Positions 42,578 to 51,079 of a stretch of 52,878 bases of DNA are shown in pieces (the first letter of the stretch is position 1; each line of letters starts with the position of its first letter). This DNA is from an uncultured Lachnospiraceae bacterium (lineage in GTDB: Bacteria; Bacillota; Clostridia; Lachnospirales; Lachnospiraceae): assembly GCA_910588565.1 (NCBI GenBank), contig CAJUPF010000013.1:1-52878 (forward strand), read 5' to 3'. A model generated the notes under the pieces. The model saw only the letters and a program-made list of their open reading frames with translations. It ran no database searches and was not told the DNA's origin. A program made the position numbers and the translations under genes.

Positions 42578-44037
42578 TTGCAGATGATGAAAAAAATATC
42601 CGGGAAGGCATTATGGAGCTCATTGACTGGGAGGACATCGGATGCCGTGTATGTTCGGCAATGCGCAATGGCGAACAGGTTCTTGCGTATCTGGAAGAGA
42701 ATAAAGAAGAAATCCATCTTGTTATCACAGATATTAAAATGCCGGTGATGGATGGGATTGAGCTTGCCGGAATACTGCGGGATAAATATCCGGATATCAG
42801 AGTGATTATCTTGACGGCATACAGTGACTTTGAATTTGCGCAGCAGGCCATTAAATACAGGGTGGCGGATTTTGTTGTAAAAAATGAATTTTTAGATGAA
42901 TTGCCCAAGTCTGTTAAGCGGGTGATGAAAGAATGGGAAAAAGGGCGGAAAGCGAAGGTGCAGGAAGATGGAATCCCTTTTTTGGAGGGAAAATTATGCA
43001 GGGTATGCGCTTGTGAGGTAAAGCTGAAAGATATCGGCAAATATAAAAAGCATGAAGAAAGCGTGGAGCATCTGGTACAAACAGCATTTCAGAAACCGGA
43101 TATTACCTGTATGCCTGTAGAACCGGATTTGTTTTTTGTGATTGCGGGTATGGAGGAAGAGGAAGATTCTGTTTCTTTTCAAAGGCGGATGGAAAAATTT
43201 TTATCTCTGGCAAATTCGTTTTTAGGGCTTCGCATCCGGGCCGGAATCAGCGGCGTCATAGAGAATAAAGACTGTATGACGGTGGGAAAACGGCAGGCGC
43301 TGCGCACGCTTTCCGGCGTCTGCACAGATGCGGCGCCAATCCGGATGTATCAGAACGATTCCGAAGCAAGGCAGTACTGGGTGGATGACAGCGATATTGA
43401 CGGATATATGCGGAATCTGTATGGGGCATTGCGAAATGGAGCGGTGGAAGAGCAGGAAAAACTGGAAGAAGATTTCTATCAATATATTAAAAAAGAAGAG
43501 CGTCCGATTGAACAGTGCAAATCCGACGTTCATGCAATCGTTTCATATCTGCTGCGAAAGACCCGCGGCAGCGGGAGCAAGGAAAAGATTCTTGTCCAGG
43601 AAAATATACTGGAAGCGGTATTTGGAAGCAAATCAAAGGCCAGCCTGTGGGACTGCATCAAGGATACCTGCGCTTCCGTGGCGGCTATTTTTTCTGAAAG
43701 CGATCGGGGACAGAGCTTCCTGATAGAAAATGTAAATGATATTATACGCCAGGATTATAAAGAAAAACTAAGCCTGAAATCCATCAGCCAGAAATTATTT
43801 ATGAACAGCAGTTATCTGAGCAGGATTTACAAAAAAGAAACGGGCATAACGGTAACGGATGCAATTAATAAATACCGGATTGAAAAAGCAAAAGAAATAC
43901 TGGGTATGAAAAAATATAAAGTGTATGAGGTGGGCGAAATGGTCGGAATTGAGGAGCCTTCGTATTTTACGCATGTATTTATGAAATATGAGGGATATTC
44001 GCCGTCGGAGTATGTAAGTAAACTAGAACGCAGGTAA
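42562..44037 (+). CDS. YesN-type response regulator (receiver plus AraC HTH)
   Basis: The 491-residue protein has a receiver domain (1-120) with ADDEKNIREG, phospho-accepting D57 in LVITDIKMPVMDG and the conserved T of ILTAYSD. A long middle part (130-385) follows, and a C-terminal AraC double helix-turn-helix (about 390-488) contains LSLKSISQKLFMNSSYLSR and FTHVFMKYEGYSPSEYV. GGAGGTGGAGCAGGA precedes the ATG within the kinase gene. By analogy with YesMN pairs it activates the importer genes immediately downstream when the kinase detects the substrate. Confidence 0.92.
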   Translation: MYNILIADDEKNIREGIMELIDWEDIGCRVCSAMRNGEQVLAYLEENKEEIHLVITDIKMPVMDGIELAGILRDKYPDIRVIILTAYSDFEFAQQAIKYRVADFVVKNEFLDELPKSVKRVMKEWEKGRKAKVQEDGIPFLEGKLCRVCACEVKLKDIGKYKKHEESVEHLVQTAFQKPDITCMPVEPDLFFVIAGMEEEEDSVSFQRRMEKFLSLANSFLGLRIRAGISGVIENKDCMTVGKRQALRTLSGVCTDAAPIRMYQNDSEARQYWVDDSDIDGYMRNLYGALRNGAVEEQEKLEEDFYQYIKKEERPIEQCKSDVHAIVSYLLRKTRGSGSKEKILVQENILEAVFGSKSKASLWDCIKDTCASVAAIFSESDRGQSFLIENVNDIIRQDYKEKLSLKSISQKLFMNSSYLSRIYKKETGITVTDAINKYRIEKAKEILGMKKYKVYEVGEMVGIEEPSYFTHVFMKYEGYSPSEYVSKLERR

Positions 44038-44214
44038 TTGGCCGGGCAAAAGTAAAATTAATATAAGAAAGTAAAAATTGTTATGGTTTTTCCGGGAGCA
44101 AACGGAAAATGGGTAAAATTATAGCAAGCAAAGGCTCGAATCGTGAATGTAACTTTTATCTGTGAGAATCTATAATAAACCTATCAAATGAAACAGATAC
44201 AAGGAGGAAAAGTG

Positions 44215-45627
44215 ATGAAGGTGAAAAGATTACTTGCGTTATTGATGTCATCCTGCATGTTGTTTTCCATAGCGGGATGTGGACAGAACGGAGCCAAAGA
44301 AACAGGAGAAAAACAGGAAGCAGAAGACAAAGCCGCAGACGACGCTGCAGAGGATGCGGCGGATGATACAGCGGACGCTGATACAGACGCAGAGGAGCAG
44401 GCAAAAGCGCCGGAGGGCGATGGGGCTCCGGTAGAAATTAATTATGCGACATTTATGGTAGGTTCCCATTTATCAGCGAAAGCAGAGGCTAAAGTGATTG
44501 AGGAATTTAACGAGCAGTACGCAGGCAGGATTCAGGTCAATATCGAGGAACTCCCCAGTGATTCCGCTTATGTAGACAAGATGAAGACACTGGCAGCCTC
44601 AAAAGACCTCCCGGATGTTGTAATGGGAAAAGAAGGTATCCGGGAACTGGCAGTGAAAAACGGACAGGCGGTGGATCTGATGCCGCTTTTAGAAGAAGAT
44701 GCGGACTGGAAAGCAGAAGTCGGGGATGCCGCGATTGAGTACAACAAGGACGGCGACGCATTGTATTCGATCGCAAACGCAAAGCAGACAATTGGATATT
44801 TCTATAACAAAGAAATGTTTGAGGCGGCGGGAATTGAACCGGCGGCTACCTGGGATGAGTTTATGGATAATAATGAGAAGCTGGTGGCGGCAGGGTATAC
44901 GCCGCTTGCGCTTATGACAGGAGAGAACTGTTGGACGACCAATCTCTGGCTTGCCGCTATGATTGGTACGGACGGAGACGAAGGCAATGCTTTTATGAAT
45001 ACCTTCCATCCGGATTCTTATGAAAATGATTCCGTAATCAAAGGATTGGAAATGATCCAGACCTGCCTTCAGAAGTATACCACAAGTGATGCAATCGGAG
45101 CGTTATTTGCGAATGCAGCCAACAATTTCCTGCAGGAAAAAACAGCTATGATTGCAAATGGAACCTGGATGACGCCTGATTTCTCAGATCCGGAGAAAGC
45201 GGCAGAAGGACTGGCTGATAAAGTCGGGATTGCGGCATATCCGGAAGGCGGGCTGATTGAGCAGTATGAGGTTGGCTATGTATTATGCACCAATGGCGAG
45301 GACGAGGCAGTTCAGGAAGCGGCATTGGAATTTATGAAATTTAAAACCGGAAAACGCGCGCAGGAGATTTTCTTAGAGGACAACGGCGCATTGCCTTTGA
45401 CCGATATGGTTGAGATGTCAGATGAGTTTAAAGCGGCGAATCCGCTTGTAGCAGAGCTGGTGGAAGCGAGCAATACCAATGCATGCGATTTTAACAATAT
45501 TGACAATACGGCAGTAGCGAGCACACTGGAAGCATTTTCTTCTTATTATCCAGAGCTTGCGTCAGGGGCAATGACAGCGGCTGATTTTGCAGCGAAGCTG
45601 ACAGAGGCATCGGCAAAAACAAAGTAG
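44215..45627 (+). CDS. Carbohydrate ABC importer, lipoprotein substrate-binding protein
   Basis: The 470-residue protein is a type II lipoprotein: KRLLALLMSSCMLFSIAG then lipobox Cys22, followed by a very acidic Ala/Asp/Glu-rich tether (25-70). A family-1 extracellular solute-binding fold comes next (YATFMVGSHLSAKAEAKVIEEFN; KQTIGYFYNKEMFEAAGIEP; GTWMTPDF). It binds oligosaccharides and hands them to the two permeases. AAGGAGG lies before ATG 44215; the in-frame start at 44188 lacks a site. No ATPase is encoded in the window, so a shared MsmX-type ATPase elsewhere is assumed, as is usual in Firmicutes. Confidence 0.9.
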   Translation: MKVKRLLALLMSSCMLFSIAGCGQNGAKETGEKQEAEDKAADDAAEDAADDTADADTDAEEQAKAPEGDGAPVEINYATFMVGSHLSAKAEAKVIEEFNEQYAGRIQVNIEELPSDSAYVDKMKTLAASKDLPDVVMGKEGIRELAVKNGQAVDLMPLLEEDADWKAEVGDAAIEYNKDGDALYSIANAKQTIGYFYNKEMFEAAGIEPAATWDEFMDNNEKLVAAGYTPLALMTGENCWTTNLWLAAMIGTDGDEGNAFMNTFHPDSYENDSVIKGLEMIQTCLQKYTTSDAIGALFANAANNFLQEKTAMIANGTWMTPDFSDPEKAAEGLADKVGIAAYPEGGLIEQYEVGYVLCTNGEDEAVQEAALEFMKFKTGKRAQEIFLEDNGALPLTDMVEMSDEFKAANPLVAELVEASNTNACDFNNIDNTAVASTLEAFSSYYPELASGAMTAADFAAKLTEASAKTK

Positions 45628-45644
45628 AAATAAAAAAATAAATT

Positions 45645-45684
45645 TTGAGCCTTGTCGTGTAAAAGGATAAGGCTCAATTTTTTT
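45645..45684 (+). terminator. Attenuating terminator between binding protein and permeases
   Basis: TTGAGCCTT (45645-45653) and AAGGCTCAA (45669-45677) form a perfect 9-bp stem followed by at least seven T. It lies 15 bases after the binding-protein stop and 27 before the permease start. Partial read-through would give more binding protein than permease, a common need in ABC importers. Confidence 0.85.
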
Positions 45685-45710
45685 AAAAAGACAGAGAGGA
45701 CAGATGGAAT

Positions 45711-46574
45711 ATGACAAAAAAGAAAAGATGGATCGTGATATTTCTGGCACCCGGTATGGCGCTGTTTGCATTTATTTTTTTATTTTCTATGGTGCAGCTG
45801 GGCGTAACATCGTTTACAGAGTGGTCGATTGGAACTTCGCCGGAATTTTTGGGATTGGAAAACTACATATATCTTTTTACGAAAGATAAAGAATTTCAGA
45901 AAAGTATCTTAAATACGTTTGTCTGGATTGCGCTGCAGGCTACCGTTCATGTATGCATCGGTACGGCGCTGGCGTTGATTTTAAGAAGGAAGCGCTGGTA
46001 TACGAATTTTATGCGGGGCGTCTTTATGATTCCCAATATTATCTCAAGCGCTGCCCTGGGAATGCTGTTTCTGTGTATTTTTAATCCGCAGTTTGGCATG
46101 GTAAATCATATCATTAGCGCAATTACAAAATCCGATTTTTCACAGAACTGGTTTTTAAGCTCAAATACGGCGTTCTGGACGGTGACGCTGACCTGGCTGC
46201 CCTATGCGGGACTTGTAACGATTCTTGTAATGGCGGAGATTGCGTCCGTATCGGAGGATATTTTTGAGGCGGCTAAAATCGACGGGGCGACAGATTTTCA
46301 GATTGATATCAAAATTGTGCTTCCCATGATGCGTAATATTATCGGGACAGCGACTGTGCTTGCGGCGACCAGTATGCTGCAGAAGCTGGACATTATTATG
46401 ATGACGACAAACGGCGGACCGGCGGGGAAAACGATGAATATGCCGATGTACCTGTACCAGACGGCCTTAACAGACAACAATTACGGGCTTGCAAACGCGC
46501 AGGGCGTTGTCCTGATCGGGCTTGGGCTCCTTGTGGTCGGGGCGATCCGGGGCCTGTACCGGATGGATAAGTAG
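45711..46574 (+). CDS. Sugar ABC importer permease, MalF/UgpA-like
   Basis: The 287-residue protein has six membrane helices and the EAA loop ADIFEAAKIDGATDFQIDIKIVLPMM (starting near residue 182) with the conserved EAA-x3-G core that contacts the ATPase. It lacks the N-terminal extension of enterobacterial MalF, as is normal for Gram-positive carbohydrate permeases. An ATG at 45704 opens another frame and is rejected. The ribosome binding site is AGAGAGGACAG. Next gene begins 11 bases after its stop. Confidence 0.88.
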   Translation: MTKKKRWIVIFLAPGMALFAFIFLFSMVQLGVTSFTEWSIGTSPEFLGLENYIYLFTKDKEFQKSILNTFVWIALQATVHVCIGTALALILRRKRWYTNFMRGVFMIPNIISSAALGMLFLCIFNPQFGMVNHIISAITKSDFSQNWFLSSNTAFWTVTLTWLPYAGLVTILVMAEIASVSEDIFEAAKIDGATDFQIDIKIVLPMMRNIIGTATVLAATSMLQKLDIIMMTTNGGPAGKTMNMPMYLYQTALTDNNYGLANAQGVVLIGLGLLVVGAIRGLYRMDK

Positions 46575-46585
46575 GAGGGAAAGAG

Positions 46586-47407
46586 ATGAAAAATGTTCGT
46601 AAAATACTGGCGGGAATATTCCTGATCTTTATTGTGCTGATTTCTGTAGTTCCGTTTTTGTGGGTGCTTTCTTCGTCTTTTAAAAGCAATGCCCAGATTA
46701 TGTCATCCGTGGCCGGATATCCGGACGGACTGCATTTCCAGAATTATGCCAAGGCGTTTGAGATTGCGCCTTTGGTGGGGTTTTATAAAAACAGTATTTT
46801 TGTAGCAGTTGTTTCTACGGTATTAAATCTGTTTATTTTCAGTATGGCGGCTTATGTGCTGGTGCGCTGTAATTTCCGGTTGAAAGGGCTGATTACACTG
46901 CTGTTTTCAGCGGCTCTTGTGATACCGGGCGCCGCGCTGCTGCAGCCATTGTACCAGACGTTAAATGCGGCGCATTTATATAATAAGCTTTGGGGGCTGA
47001 TAATTGTATATACGGCGCTGGGGATGCCTACGACTTTGTATATTATGATGAGCTATTATAAGACGATTTCCCGCACGCTTGAGGAAGCGGCTTATATTGA
47101 CGGAGCCGGGTTTTTCCGGACGTTTGTACAGATTATTCTGCCGCTGACAAAACCGGCGTTTGCTACGGCTGGCGTACTGCAGTTTCTGCTGTGCTGGAAT
47201 GAGTTTCAGTTTGCCCTGACGCTGACGACCGGGGTGGATAAACGGACGCTTCCGATTGCGCTGTATTATTTCAAGAGTTCGTTTGCAAGTGATTATGGGG
47301 CGATGTTTGCGGCGACGGTGCTTGTGACTGTGCCAAGCATTATTGTGTATTTACTGATGCAGAAACAGGTGATTTCGGGACTGGCAGCTGGTTCCGTAAA
47401 AGAATAG
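46586..47407 (+). CDS. Sugar ABC importer permease, MalG/UgpE-like
   Basis: The 273-residue inner-membrane protein has six helices and the EAA loop LEEAAYIDGAGFFRTFVQII. The first helix is followed by SSSFKSNAQIMSS, a usual MalG-type feature. GTAGGAGGGAAAG precedes the ATG. It pairs with the upstream permease to form the translocation channel. The beta-phosphoglucomutase gene begins 12 bases after its stop, tying uptake to phosphorolysis products. Confidence 0.9.
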   Translation: MKNVRKILAGIFLIFIVLISVVPFLWVLSSSFKSNAQIMSSVAGYPDGLHFQNYAKAFEIAPLVGFYKNSIFVAVVSTVLNLFIFSMAAYVLVRCNFRLKGLITLLFSAALVIPGAALLQPLYQTLNAAHLYNKLWGLIIVYTALGMPTTLYIMMSYYKTISRTLEEAAYIDGAGFFRTFVQIILPLTKPAFATAGVLQFLLCWNEFQFALTLTTGVDKRTLPIALYYFKSSFASDYGAMFAATVLVTVPSIIVYLLMQKQVISGLAAGSVKE

Positions 47408-47419
47408 AAAGGATGGAGT

Positions 47420-48061
47420 ATGAAGTATACAGCGGTTATTTTTGATTTGGACGGGGTGATTTGTTCTACGGACAATTATCACTATCTGGCATGGAAGGTA
47501 CTTGCAGAAGAAGAAGGAATTTATTTTGACAGAGAAATCAATCACCGTCTGCGCGGGGTCAGCCGTATGGAGAGCCTTGAGATTATTCTGGAGCGGGCTT
47601 CCAGGGCTTATGCCGGGGAAGAGAAGGCGGCGATGGCGGAACGGAAAAATTTGATTTACAACGTGCTTTTGGAGCAGATGACGCCGGCGGATTTGCCGGG
47701 GGAAGTGGCGAATGTGCTGCATACGCTGAAACAAAGCGATGTGAAAATTGCGATTGGGTCTTCTAGTAAGAATGCCCGGACGATTTTACAGCGGATCGGT
47801 CTGGATCATGCGTTTGATGAAATCAGCGACGGAACGAATATATCGCATTCAAAACCGAATCCGGAAGTGTTTTTAAAGGCGGCTAAGATGCTGGGAGAGC
47901 AGCCGGAGGATTGTCTGGTGGTGGAAGATGCGAAGGCGGGGATTGCGGCGGCAGTGGCTGGAGGATTTGACAGCGCGGGAATTGGAGAGGCTGCGGAGGA
48001 GGAAGGCGTGACGTATCCGTTGGGGGCGTTTCGGGATTTGCTGGGAATTGTGCTGGGGTAA
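47420..48061 (+). CDS. pgmB: Beta-phosphoglucomutase
   Basis: The 213-residue HAD-superfamily enzyme converts beta-glucose 1-phosphate to glucose 6-phosphate. D9 (nucleophile) and D11 (acid/base) are in VIFDLDGVICSTDNYHYLAW, the cap residues GVSRMESLEIIL follow, then GSSSKNA, SKPNPEVFLKAA and VVEDAKAGIAAA supply the rest of the site. The beta-PGM cap motif separates it from general sugar phosphatases. Its position between the permeases and a GH65 enzyme, which makes beta-glucose 1-phosphate, confirms the pathway. GAAAGGATGG precedes the ATG. Confidence 0.93.
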   Translation: MKYTAVIFDLDGVICSTDNYHYLAWKVLAEEEGIYFDREINHRLRGVSRMESLEIILERASRAYAGEEKAAMAERKNLIYNVLLEQMTPADLPGEVANVLHTLKQSDVKIAIGSSSKNARTILQRIGLDHAFDEISDGTNISHSKPNPEVFLKAAKMLGEQPEDCLVVEDAKAGIAAAVAGGFDSAGIGEAAEEEGVTYPLGAFRDLLGIVLG

Positions 48062-48235
48062 AGCAGCTGGGAGAGGGAGCCGTCAGGGAGAGGCCGGGGC
48101 AGAGGGGATTTATTTTGCTCTGATGCTCAGGATTAAGAGTTTCTAAGCAGTCCCACAATGTTGTGCAATGCGGACGTTTATTTGTTTGGGTGGATAGGTT
48201 CTGGGAGCGTGTATGATAAGAATGGAGGATAGGAA

Positions 48236-50626
48236 GTGGCGATCGATTATAGCAGAGTTGAAGAGTGGATTTTGCGGGAGGATAGTTTTGATGCGGAGCA
48301 TCTGGGGAAATGCGAGGCGGTTATGTGCCTTGGGAATGGGTATCTGGGGCTGCGGAGCGCGATGGAGGAAAGGTATCTGAATGAGACCAGGGGACTGTTT
48401 ATCAATGGGACGTTTAATCAGTTTGCGCCTTCGGCGGTAACGGAGCTTGTAAATGCTGCGGATATGACGGGGGTTGAGATTCGGATTGACGGGGAGCGGT
48501 TTACGCTGGAGCAGGGGACGATTGAGTCTTACAGCAGGGAGCTGAATATAAGGACTGCGGAGCTGACGCGGGAGGTGGTTTGGGCTTCGCCGAAGGGGAA
48601 TCGGGTGAGGCTGCGGTTTCGGCGTGTGGTTTCGCTGGAACGGCTTCATGAATTTGCGGTTCAGGTGCAGATAACGCCGTTGTCGAAGGAGGCCAGGATT
48701 GATGTCCGGTCGGGAATTGACGGCCGTGTTACGAATACGGGGACGCAGCATTTTACAGAAGGGGATATGCGTTTTTATGAGGGAAGATATCTGCAGTATG
48801 TGCCGAAGACGACAGAGTCGGATATTACGTTTGTGATGAATACGACGCATCGGTTCTGGCTGGATGGCAGAGAAACGGAGCTCCCGGCTGAGCTAAATAT
48901 GGAGCTTCGGAAACTATATGGCGGGTATTGTGTTATCGCAGAGAAAGATCAGACGTTTCAGATTGAAAAATATTGTAATGTGTATACTGCCAGGGATTTT
49001 GATATGCAGGGGAAGCCAGTAAGCGAGATACAGCGGTTTTCGCTGGAAGAGATGAAAGGATTGGCGAACGCCGGGTATGGGCGGCTGGCGGAAGATACGG
49101 CAAATGCATGGAACAGGCAGGTGTGGGAGAAAACGCCGATTGTAATTGAAGGAAATGCATATGATAATTTTGCGGTACAATTTGCAAGGTACCATATGCG
49201 TCTGGCAGTCCCGGCGCATGATAACCGGATGAATATTGGCGCTAAGGGATTGTCCGGGGAAGGGTACCGGGGGCATTGTTTTTGGGATACGGAGATTTTT
49301 CTGCTTCCGTATTATGCGTTTACACAGCCAGAGGCGGCGCGGAAGCTGGAAGAGTACCGTTATCTGTCGCTTCCGGGAGCGCATAAGAAGGCCAGAAGCA
49401 ACGGCTATCAGGGAGCGATGTTTCCATGGGAATCCGCGTGGCTGGAAGACGGGGAAGTGACGCCGGAATATCAGAATGCGGATATCATTACAGGACGCCT
49501 GATTAAGGTCTGGTCTGGGTTTATTGAACAGCATATTACAGCGGATGTGGCGTTTGGGGTTTGGCAGTATTATGTGATTACCGGGGATCAGGAGTTTATG
49601 GATCGATATGGTTATGAACTGATATTTGATACCGCCCGTTTCTGGGTGTCCCGTCTGGAAGATAAAGACAGGCGGATTCATGAGACGGTAAACGACCAGG
49701 GGGAAACGGTGTTTACAGAGACGGTGACAGAGGACGGATGGTTTCATATCTGTGATGTGGTGGGGCCGGACGAGTATAAAGAGCATAAGACGGATAATGC
49801 GTTTACGAATTATCTTGCGGTCTGGAATATAAAAAAGGCGATTGCCTGCTACCAGAAGCTGGTAATGGAGCAGCCGAAGCTGCTGAGTGCGCTGCGTGAA
49901 AAACTAGAGCTGGATCGCTGGTATCAGCAGTGGGTGGAAAAAGTGGATCGGGTGTTTCTGCCGGTTCCAGGTGCCTGCCATGTTCTGCCGCAGGATTCTA
50001 CCTATCTGACGTTACAGGATATTGATTTGTCCAAATACAGGGCGCAGGATTTTGTGGCCGGGATTTTCCGCGATTATAACCAGACCCAGATCAATCAGAT
50101 TCAGGTATCCAAGCAGGCGGATGTGCTGGCTTTGTTTCTGCTGCTGGAAGAGCTTTTTCCGCGGCAGGTGAAAAAGGCAAGCTGGGAGTATTACTCTGCA
50201 AGGACAATCCATGATTCCTCGCTGTCACTGTGTACCCATGCGGTGCTTGCCGCTGATATGCGGGAACTGGAAGAAGCATACCGCCTGTTTGAAAAATCAA
50301 CGGAAATAGACCTCGGGCCTGTGATGACAACCTCGGATGCGGGGATTCATATCGCGTCGTTTGGAGGAATCTGGCAGGGTGTGGTCTATGGCTTTGGAGG
50401 TTTGCGTGTGCTGGGAGAAACGCTCAGGATTGCTCCCTGCCTGCCGGATGCCTGGAAGAAGCTTACGTATCAGTTTATCTGGCGGGGGCAGGAGATTTGC
50501 GTATGTGTTTCCCATAAAGAGGTTGCAATAAGCAATATGACGGGAACAGAGCTTGTGGAATTGGAGCTTTGCGGGCGGATGGTACGGCTTACGGAGAGCC
50601 TGACGGTTCCGCTGGAACTGAAATAG
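48236..50626 (+). CDS. GH65 inverting alpha-glucoside phosphorylase
   Basis: The 796-residue cytoplasmic enzyme has an N-terminal beta-sandwich (about 1-270), a linker and an (alpha/alpha)6 barrel (about 320-700), then a small beta-sheet tail. Signatures are LGNGYLGLRSAMEE near 32, GYRGHCFWDTEIFLLPYY near 344, catalytic acid E513 in VVGPDEYKEHKTDNAFTNY, and phosphate-site TSDAGIHIASFGGIWQ near 700. GH65 phosphorylases act on maltose, trehalose, kojibiose, nigerose and related alpha-glucosides, giving beta-glucose 1-phosphate. Which one cannot be told by eye. It starts with GTG, with GGAGG 7 bases upstream. It forms a pathway with pgmB 174 bases upstream; the gap shows no terminator. Confidence 0.92.
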   Translation: MAIDYSRVEEWILREDSFDAEHLGKCEAVMCLGNGYLGLRSAMEERYLNETRGLFINGTFNQFAPSAVTELVNAADMTGVEIRIDGERFTLEQGTIESYSRELNIRTAELTREVVWASPKGNRVRLRFRRVVSLERLHEFAVQVQITPLSKEARIDVRSGIDGRVTNTGTQHFTEGDMRFYEGRYLQYVPKTTESDITFVMNTTHRFWLDGRETELPAELNMELRKLYGGYCVIAEKDQTFQIEKYCNVYTARDFDMQGKPVSEIQRFSLEEMKGLANAGYGRLAEDTANAWNRQVWEKTPIVIEGNAYDNFAVQFARYHMRLAVPAHDNRMNIGAKGLSGEGYRGHCFWDTEIFLLPYYAFTQPEAARKLEEYRYLSLPGAHKKARSNGYQGAMFPWESAWLEDGEVTPEYQNADIITGRLIKVWSGFIEQHITADVAFGVWQYYVITGDQEFMDRYGYELIFDTARFWVSRLEDKDRRIHETVNDQGETVFTETVTEDGWFHICDVVGPDEYKEHKTDNAFTNYLAVWNIKKAIACYQKLVMEQPKLLSALREKLELDRWYQQWVEKVDRVFLPVPGACHVLPQDSTYLTLQDIDLSKYRAQDFVAGIFRDYNQTQINQIQVSKQADVLALFLLLEELFPRQVKKASWEYYSARTIHDSSLSLCTHAVLAADMRELEEAYRLFEKSTEIDLGPVMTTSDAGIHIASFGGIWQGVVYGFGGLRVLGETLRIAPCLPDAWKKLTYQFIWRGQEICVCVSHKEVAISNMTGTELVELELCGRMVRLTESLTVPLELK

Positions 50627-50641
50627 CGCTTTGAACAGGAT

Positions 50642-50687
50642 AAAAGCAGGGCAGTATGATATAGGAGTCATGCTGCCCCGCTTTTTT
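50642..50687 (+). terminator. Terminator of the carbohydrate locus
   Basis: AAAGC-A-GGGCAG pairs with CTGCCC-C-GCTTT, the stem extends inward as ATGA/TCAT with one T-G pair, and a run of six to seven T follows. Confidence 0.88.
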
Positions 50688-50732
50688 ATTCCAATCCCTG
50701 CAATCCGGCTGGAACGGTTTTCTGCTAATTCT

Positions 50733-50879
50733 ATTATGAGTTATGAGATTCAGGAATTGTGGTTACACTGTAGTAGTATGGTTTCGCCGAATCATTTTGG
50801 CAGAGTGTTTAAACGCTATTATGGAATAACGCCGGCAGCTTTTAAGAAAACAGTACAATCTGAGGATATCTGGGAGTAA
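50733..50879 (+). pseudogene. Remnant of an AraC-family regulator (C-terminal helix-turn-helix)
   Basis: About 48 codons ending at TAA read like the end of an AraC HTH: CSSMVSPNHFGRVFKRYYGITPAAFKK matches the second recognition helix and the conserved G-(I/M/Y)-(T/S)-P-x-x-(F/Y) tail. Helix 1 of the domain and everything before it are missing, and the frame runs back through the terminator without a ribosome binding site. A complete regulator probably once followed GH65. Confidence 0.6.
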
Positions 50880-50940
50880 GCGCACGGAATCAGTCCTATG
50901 AAAATTTTGCAATGCGGACGGAACTGCTTTATTGGCCGGA

Positions 50941-50985
50941 TGCCCTGCAGCGGGGTGCAGGGCACCGTGAATAGTAACGCTTTAC
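50941..50985. repeat. Hairpin plus dispersed repeat core upstream of the AAA-ATPase gene
   Basis: TGCCCTGCA (50941-50949) and TGCAGGGCA (50956-50964) form a perfect 9-bp hairpin. Next to it GTGAATAGTAACGCTTTAC (50967-50985) matches, in reverse complement, 18 of 19 bases at 32483-32501. No T-tract follows, so it is not a terminator. The remainder of 50880-51019 holds no gene. Confidence 0.6.
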
Positions 50986-51019
50986 GAAACGACGTTATGA
51001 CAGGTGCGTCATGAATGGA

Positions 51020-51048
51020 TTGTGGAATAGAATTGGGTAGGGTATAAT
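51020..51048 (+). promoter_or_regulatory. Promoter of the AAA-ATPase-like gene
   Basis: TTGTGG (51020-51025) and TATAAT (51043-51048) are 17 bases apart, 31 bases before the ATG at 51080. Confidence 0.7.
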
Positions 51049-51079
51049 AGGAAAAACAGCATTAGACGGAGGTGTGGCA

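Noticed and set aside
48143..49786. Long antisense frames (235 and 290 codons) opposite GH65
   Set aside because: GH65 has intact family motifs throughout; the antisense products are Pro/Arg/His-rich with no recognisable domain or ribosome site.
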